From: Candidatus Omnitrophota bacterium
GTDB taxonomy: Bacteria > Omnitrophota > Gorgyraeia > Gygaellales > UBA12090
Direction: 5' to 3'
Length of the DNA: 8,366 nt
Assembly: GCA_003510525.1 (NCBI GenBank)
Contig: DOMD01000002.1
Coordinates: forward strand, 1-8,366
Both the position numbers and the translations under genes were made by a program. The notes beneath the pieces are model-generated. The model was not told the DNA's origin. It saw only the letters and a program-made list of their open reading frames with translations, and did not search any database. Positions 6,678 to 8,366 of the stretch are shown here, piece after piece (the first letter of the stretch is position 1; each line of letters opens with the position of its first letter).

Positions 6678-7085
6678 ATGGAAATAACCGAAGTAAGAAT
6701 ATTTTTAAAAGATTCAGTGGATAAAAAACTTAAGGCCTACGCCACGGTTACATTTGATGATGCTTTCGTGGTAAGGAATATAAAAGTTATCGAGGGCTCC
6801 AGCGGTCTATTCATCGCTATGCCTTCGCGTAAAATAAAACAGCCCTGTCCGAAATGCGGCTATCGTAACGAAATCCGCAGTAAATACTGCAACCAGTGCG
6901 CCGGTCAGCTTCCCCTGGTATCCGAGCCGATTACCGGCGAATCCCAGGCCTCGGATATGCAGTCTGAACATAAGGACATCGCCCATCCCATAACCCAGAT
7001 TTTCCGGGAACAGCTTCAAAAGAAGGTCATTGAGGCCTACGAGCAGGAAAAGAAAAAGGGGCCCCGCGTAGCGGTTAAGGAGTAG
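6678..7085 (+). CDS. spoVG: SpoVG-family protein with inserted zinc ribbon
   Basis: SpoVG is a small DNA/RNA-binding regulator that is widespread outside spore formers. The N-terminal fold is clear: MEITEVRIFL, then AYATVTFDDAFVVRNIKVIEG (20-40) and GLFIAMPSRK (43-52). The usual short link to DIAHPI (100-105) is replaced by about 47 residues. These hold a four-cysteine zinc ribbon (C57-x2-C60-x10-C71-x2-C74) and a polar linker. The C-terminal helix (about 107-127) ends in a Lys-rich tail. At 135 residues it is clearly longer than the usual 85-100. GGAGGG (6664-6669) sits 8 nt before the ATG. It lies 46 nt after ispE, probably in the same transcript or from a local promoter not recognised here. 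Confidence 0.92.
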   Translation: MEITEVRIFLKDSVDKKLKAYATVTFDDAFVVRNIKVIEGSSGLFIAMPSRKIKQPCPKCGYRNEIRSKYCNQCAGQLPLVSEPITGESQASDMQSEHKDIAHPITQIFREQLQKKVIEAYEQEKKKGPRVAVKE

Positions 7086-7087
7086 TT

Positions 7088-7146
7088 AATAGTTTATCCG
7101 TAGGGGCAGGTTCCGAACCTGCCCCTACCATCAACCATAAACTGTT
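7088..7146. repeat. Nested REP-like palindrome after spoVG
   Basis: The inner part is a perfect 14-bp inverted repeat (7100-7113 with 7115-7128) of the form GTAGGGGCAGGTTC/GAACCTGCCCCTAC with one central base. The outer part is AATAGTTTAT (7088-7097) paired with ATAAACTGTT (7137-7146), one G-T. The two stems are coaxial apart from short internal loops. It could end or protect the upstream operon transcript ahead of tRNA-Gln, although no T-run follows. Confidence 0.6.
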
Positions 7147-7159
7147 ATCGTGAAAAATC

Positions 7160-7230
7160 TGCCCGGTAGTGTAATGGTAGCACACGAGAATTTGGATCTC
7201 GGCGTTGAGGTTCGAGCCCTCACCGGGCAA
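7160..7230 (+). tRNA. tRNA-Gln (anticodon UUG)
   Basis: A complete cloverleaf can be drawn. The acceptor stem is TGCCCGG/CCGGGCA (7160-7166, 7223-7229) with discriminator A7230. The D arm is GTG...CAC (7169-7183) with GG in the loop. The anticodon stem is CGAGA/TCTCG (7185-7189, 7197-7201), with loop ATTTGGA and anticodon TTG at 7192-7194. The variable loop has four bases. The T arm is TGAGG-TTCGAGC-CCTCA (7206-7222). The U1-A72 pair is typical of tRNA-Gln. CCA is not encoded here (ATTT follows), but it is present after the duplicated tail at 7387-7403. Confidence 0.95.
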
Positions 7231-7244
7231 TTTATAGAGCTAAA

Positions 7245-7394
7245 GAGGGCGAGAACCTAAGGGGTGCGGGGAGACCGTCCCCGCGCTTTTGGGGTGACAG
7301 TGACGAGCGAAAGCGAGGAACGCCAGAGGGGCAGAGCCCCTATGGGGAACGAACGGAGTGAGTGACAGGTTCTAGGCCGAAGGCCGGAGCCCTC
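7245..7394 (+). repeat. Multi-hairpin structured element, copy A
   Basis: A GC-rich, non-coding stretch that can fold into a closed multi-branch structure. The outer stem is GAGGGC (7245-7250) with GCCCTC (7389-7394), then AGAACCT (7252-7258) with AGGTTCT (7367-7373), with a GGCC-GAA-GGCC hairpin (7375-7385) bulged out. Inside are GCGGGGA-GACCG-TCCCCGC (7266-7284) and AGGGGC-AGA-GCCCCT (7327-7341). Between and after these are repeat-like words (AGCGAAAGCGAGG; GAACGAACGGAGTGAGTG). The outer right strand is the duplicated tRNA tail. The left strand (7245-7258) is also complementary at 12 of 14 positions to the T arm of tRNA-Gln (7208-7221). Copy B at 8221-8320 shares the plan. It could be a small non-autonomous mobile element or a structured RNA. 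Confidence 0.6.
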
Positions 7395-7403
7395 ACCGGG
7401 CAA
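7387..7403 (+). repeat. Duplicated 3' end of tRNA-Gln (att-like direct repeat)
   Basis: Seventeen bases (gagccctcaccgggcaa) are identical to the tRNA-Gln 3' end at 7214-7230, 173 bp away in the same orientation. The second copy is followed by CCA, which the tRNA gene itself lacks. Direct repeats of a tRNA 3' end are what site-specific integration at a tRNA leaves behind. No integrase gene is in the window. The repeat may instead be a remnant of a second, decayed tRNA-Gln. Confidence 0.75.
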
Positions 7404-7432
7404 CCAATTTCGAGTCTTGACTCGAAATTGGT
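7403..7432. repeat. Perfect palindrome after copy A
   Basis: A 14-bp perfect inverted repeat (7403-7416 with 7419-7432) of the form ACCAATTTCGAGTC/GACTCGAAATTGGT with a 2-base spacer. It overlaps the last base of the duplicated tRNA tail and contains its CCA. It may be a recombination or transposition end, or a transcription stop without a T-run. Confidence 0.55.
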
Positions 7433-7445
7433 AGAGCAATTGAGC

Positions 7446-7471
7446 ATCAAGATTCAAGACCTGACCCCTAT
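7446..7471 (-). repeat. Possible IS200/RAYT-type terminal relic
   Basis: Read on the minus strand, this stretch contains GGGGTCAGGTCTTGAATC followed by TTGAT. Such wording is common at the ends of small elements linked to REP-associated tyrosine transposases (RAYTs). No transposase lies in the window, so this would be a lone end. The call rests on memory of the motif, not on an alignment. It is followed by an 8-bp palindrome GCATATGC (7472-7479). Confidence 0.3.
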
Positions 7472-7491
7472 GCATATGCTACAAGAATTAG

Positions 7492-7533
7492 CTTGCAATA
7501 CTTGTATAACAATGTTATACTTACTATTGTAAG
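7492..7533 (+). promoter_or_regulatory. Promoter and operator of the toxin-antitoxin operon
   Basis: The promoter is TTGCAA (7493-7498), a 17-bp spacer and TATACT (7516-7521). A perfect inverted repeat GTATAAC-AAT-GTTATAC (7504-7520) covers the spacer and most of the -10 box. A second, nearly concentric pair CTTGCAATA/TATTGTAAG (7492-7500, 7525-7533; one mismatch) covers the -35 box and the start region. This is the classic setting for autorepression by a ribbon-helix-helix antitoxin alone or with its toxin. Confidence 0.7.
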
Positions 7534-7547
7534 AGGAGGATGAGACT

Positions 7548-7766
7548 ATGACGTTATTAAAAGCATTTCGTTTACCGGTCGAATTAGTTAATAGGTTAGC
7601 CTTATTGGCAAAAGCTACGCATCGCAGCGAAACTTTTTATGTTACCAATGCCTTAGCCCACTATTTGGAAGACTACGCTGATGCGCAAATTGCCAAAGAC
7701 CGTTTCAACGATCCCAAATCTAAGATTATCTCAGGCGCGCAACTAAGAAAACAACTCGGTGTATAA
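7548..7766 (+). CDS. relB: RelB-like antitoxin (ribbon-helix-helix)
   Basis: A 72-residue protein. An N-terminal ribbon-helix-helix fold is expected from LKAFRLPVELVNRLALLAKA (4-23), the beta-strand and first helix, and then THRSETFYVTNALAHYLED (24-42). The acidic, flexible C-terminal part (about 43-72, ending GAQLRKQLGV) is the usual toxin-wrapping region. It should bind DNA as a dimer at 7492-7533 and neutralise the toxin encoded next. AGGAGG (7534-7539) lies 8 nt before the ATG. The stop overlaps the toxin start by 8 nt, which ties their translation together. RelB is a family-level name; other RHH antitoxins look alike. Confidence 0.85.
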   Translation: MTLLKAFRLPVELVNRLALLAKATHRSETFYVTNALAHYLEDYADAQIAKDRFNDPKSKIISGAQLRKQLGV

Positions 7767-8016
7767 AGTTGCCTATCTTGATTCTGTTGAGGAAGACCTT
7801 AAGAAGTTAGATAAGTCTACGGTTAAGAAAATTCTTACCCGTATTGAAACTTATCTCGCCCACGACCCCAAAGGATTAGGGAAGCCATTAAAAGGCGATT
7901 TTCAAGGATATTGGAGATACCGTTGGGGCGACTATCGCGTTATCTATAAAATATCTGAACGAGAGATTCTGATTCTTGTTTTGCGTATGAGCAACAGAAA
8001 AGATGTATATAGTTAG
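7759..8016 (+). CDS. relE: RelE/ParE-superfamily toxin, RelE-like mRNA interferase
   Basis: An 85-residue toxin with the full RelE pattern: N-terminal strand YKVAYLDSVEEDLKKLD (2-18), two helices, PLKGDFQGYWRYRWGDYRVIYKI (43-65), ILVLRMSNRKDVYS (72-85). RelE toxins cut mRNA in the ribosomal A site. Candidate catalytic residues are R53, R60, R76 or R80, and Y84, in the positions where RelE has its basic and tyrosine residues. The presence of Y84 and basic residues favours RelE over ParE. It starts at GTG 7759, inside the last codons of the antitoxin in another frame. It appears intact. It probably depends on the upstream promoter at 7493-7521. Confidence 0.88.
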   Translation: MYKVAYLDSVEEDLKKLDKSTVKKILTRIETYLAHDPKGLGKPLKGDFQGYWRYRWGDYRVIYKISEREILILVLRMSNRKDVYS

Positions 8017-8220
8017 CTTTTGCTCTGGCCAAAGAAGCGCGCAGTCGGACGGCAATCTGGGCAATTTTTATTTATCATAAGTGTGGACGAAAACATAGGT
8101 GTTTCTTCTATCATGATGTTGAAGGGAATCGGTTGTGTTGTTGGCGCAGCCATATGTGCGCTGAAGTATCCCAGTAGAGCAACTACTGCACCGTTAAATT
8201 AATTTTTATAGGTTAAAGGT
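8017..8220. other. Non-coding or decayed stretch after the toxin gene
   Basis: No gene can be supported here. A 60-codon frame (8020-8202, TTG start, no Shine-Dalgarno) and a similar stretch on the opposite strand are both open, and neither is recognised. A short hairpin CAGTAG-AGCAA-CTACTG is at 8172-8188. GCGCA/TGCGC can pair around CATATG (about 8144-8161). It may hold a gene remnant. Confidence 0.3.
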
Positions 8221-8320
8221 GCACTAAAGGGGGCGTGGGGGAGACCGTCCCCCACGCTTGGGGGGTGCTCAGCGAACGAAGTGAGCGCCGAAGGGGGGCT
8301 TGCCCCCCTAGCGGAAGTGC
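8221..8320 (+). repeat. Multi-hairpin structured element, copy B
   Basis: The same plan and orientation as copy A (7245-7394). GCACT (8221-8225) can close with AGTGC (8316-8320). Inside are GCGTGGGGGA-GACCG-TCCCCCACGC (8233-8257), GCTCA...TGAGC (8267-8271, 8282-8286) around GCGAACGAAG, and AGGGGGGC-TT-GCCCCCCT (8292-8309). The first hairpin has the identical GACCG loop to copy A, but its stem is 10 bp instead of 7 and the paired bases differ. The last hairpin is lengthened on both sides. Shared single-strand words include CTAA(A)GGGG before and TTGGGG after the first hairpin. No coding sense is seen. Confidence 0.6.
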
Positions 8321-8365
8321 GGAGTTAACTTCCGCAACTATTACGAATTAAGTTAACGGAGCACT
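8316..8365. repeat. Inverted repeat at the window edge with GGA/GGA internal mismatch
   Basis: AGTGC-GGA-GTTAACTT (8316-8331) faces AAGTTAAC-GGA-GCACT (8350-8365). There are 13 perfect pairs interrupted by a symmetric GGA-opposite-GGA mismatch, around an 18-nt loop. Its left arm is also the closing strand of copy B, and GCGGAAGT (8311-8318) can alternatively pair with ACTTCCGC (8328-8335). GCACTA occurs at both 8221-8226 and 8361-8366. The element probably continues beyond the window. Confidence 0.5.
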
Positions 8366-8366
8366 A

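Noticed and set aside
7419..7471. A second, degenerate tRNA (TTGGTAGAGC looks like a D arm and GATTCAAGACC like a T arm)
   Set aside because: No acceptor stem or anticodon arm can be drawn, and the first part is one arm of a perfect palindrome.
7257..7475. 72-codon reverse-strand frame over copy A
   Set aside because: It runs through the hairpins and the duplicated tRNA tail, has no family resemblance, and its composition follows the repeat.
8020..8202. 60-codon open frame starting at TTG as a gene
   Set aside because: No Shine-Dalgarno, a rare start codon, no recognised motif and an equally long open frame opposite. It is reported only as an unexplained stretch.
7204..8366. Integron attC sites flanking a TA cassette
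   Set aside because: TA genes between structured sites suggested an integron, but the ends of copies A and B do not fit the RYYYAAC/GTTRRRY core sites and no integrase is present.

Overview
The window looks like the chromosome of an uncultivated bacterium of moderate GC content. Its housekeeping genes are all on the + strand and tightly packed. The gene set is a long-form hisG standing alone, a 33-codon AURKAIP1/COX24-type basic protein, a two-subunit transketolase, ispE, a zinc-ribbon spoVG and tRNA-Gln. This is reminiscent of Candidatus Omnitrophota and related PVC-side lineages. That assignment is inference from gene content and protein style; no database search was possible.

Left edge (about 24-1385): a complete-looking ISL3-family insertion sequence with one 412-codon transposase. 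It is bounded by imperfect 26-bp inverted repeats, and the transposase stop codon lies inside the right repeat. Between the IS and hisG (1386-1636) there is a strong sigma70-type promoter. It is followed by an intrinsic-terminator hairpin and an overlapping alternative hairpin, a layout that suggests transcription attenuation of hisG.

Core block (1637-7085): hisG; a 33-codon basic ribosomal-type protein; a membrane-anchored TPR protein; transketolase N- and C-subunits; ispE; and zinc-ribbon spoVG. From the TPR gene to ispE the genes are 2, 3 and 8 nt apart, so they are probably co-transcribed. Transketolase makes pentose-phosphate intermediates: HisG uses the ribose-5-phosphate derivative PRPP, and IspE acts in the non-mevalonate isoprenoid pathway. 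SpoVG is a small nucleic-acid-binding regulator. Short GC-rich palindromes of a REP-like type lie between genes (2719-2750, 7100-7128), and one lies in frame inside ispE (6372-6397).

Right, accessory-like part (7160-8366): a tRNA-Gln(UUG) gene is followed by a GC-rich multi-hairpin element (copy A). Copy A ends in a perfect 17-bp duplication of the tRNA 3' end. After this come a palindrome, a possible RAYT-type terminal relic, and a RelBE-like toxin-antitoxin operon with its own promoter and operator. A second, diverged copy of the multi-hairpin element (copy B) runs to the window edge. The two copies share loop sequences while their stems differ in a compensatory way. They bracket the toxin-antitoxin genes in the same orientation. 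This tRNA-tail/structured-repeat/TA arrangement is the most unusual thing in the window.
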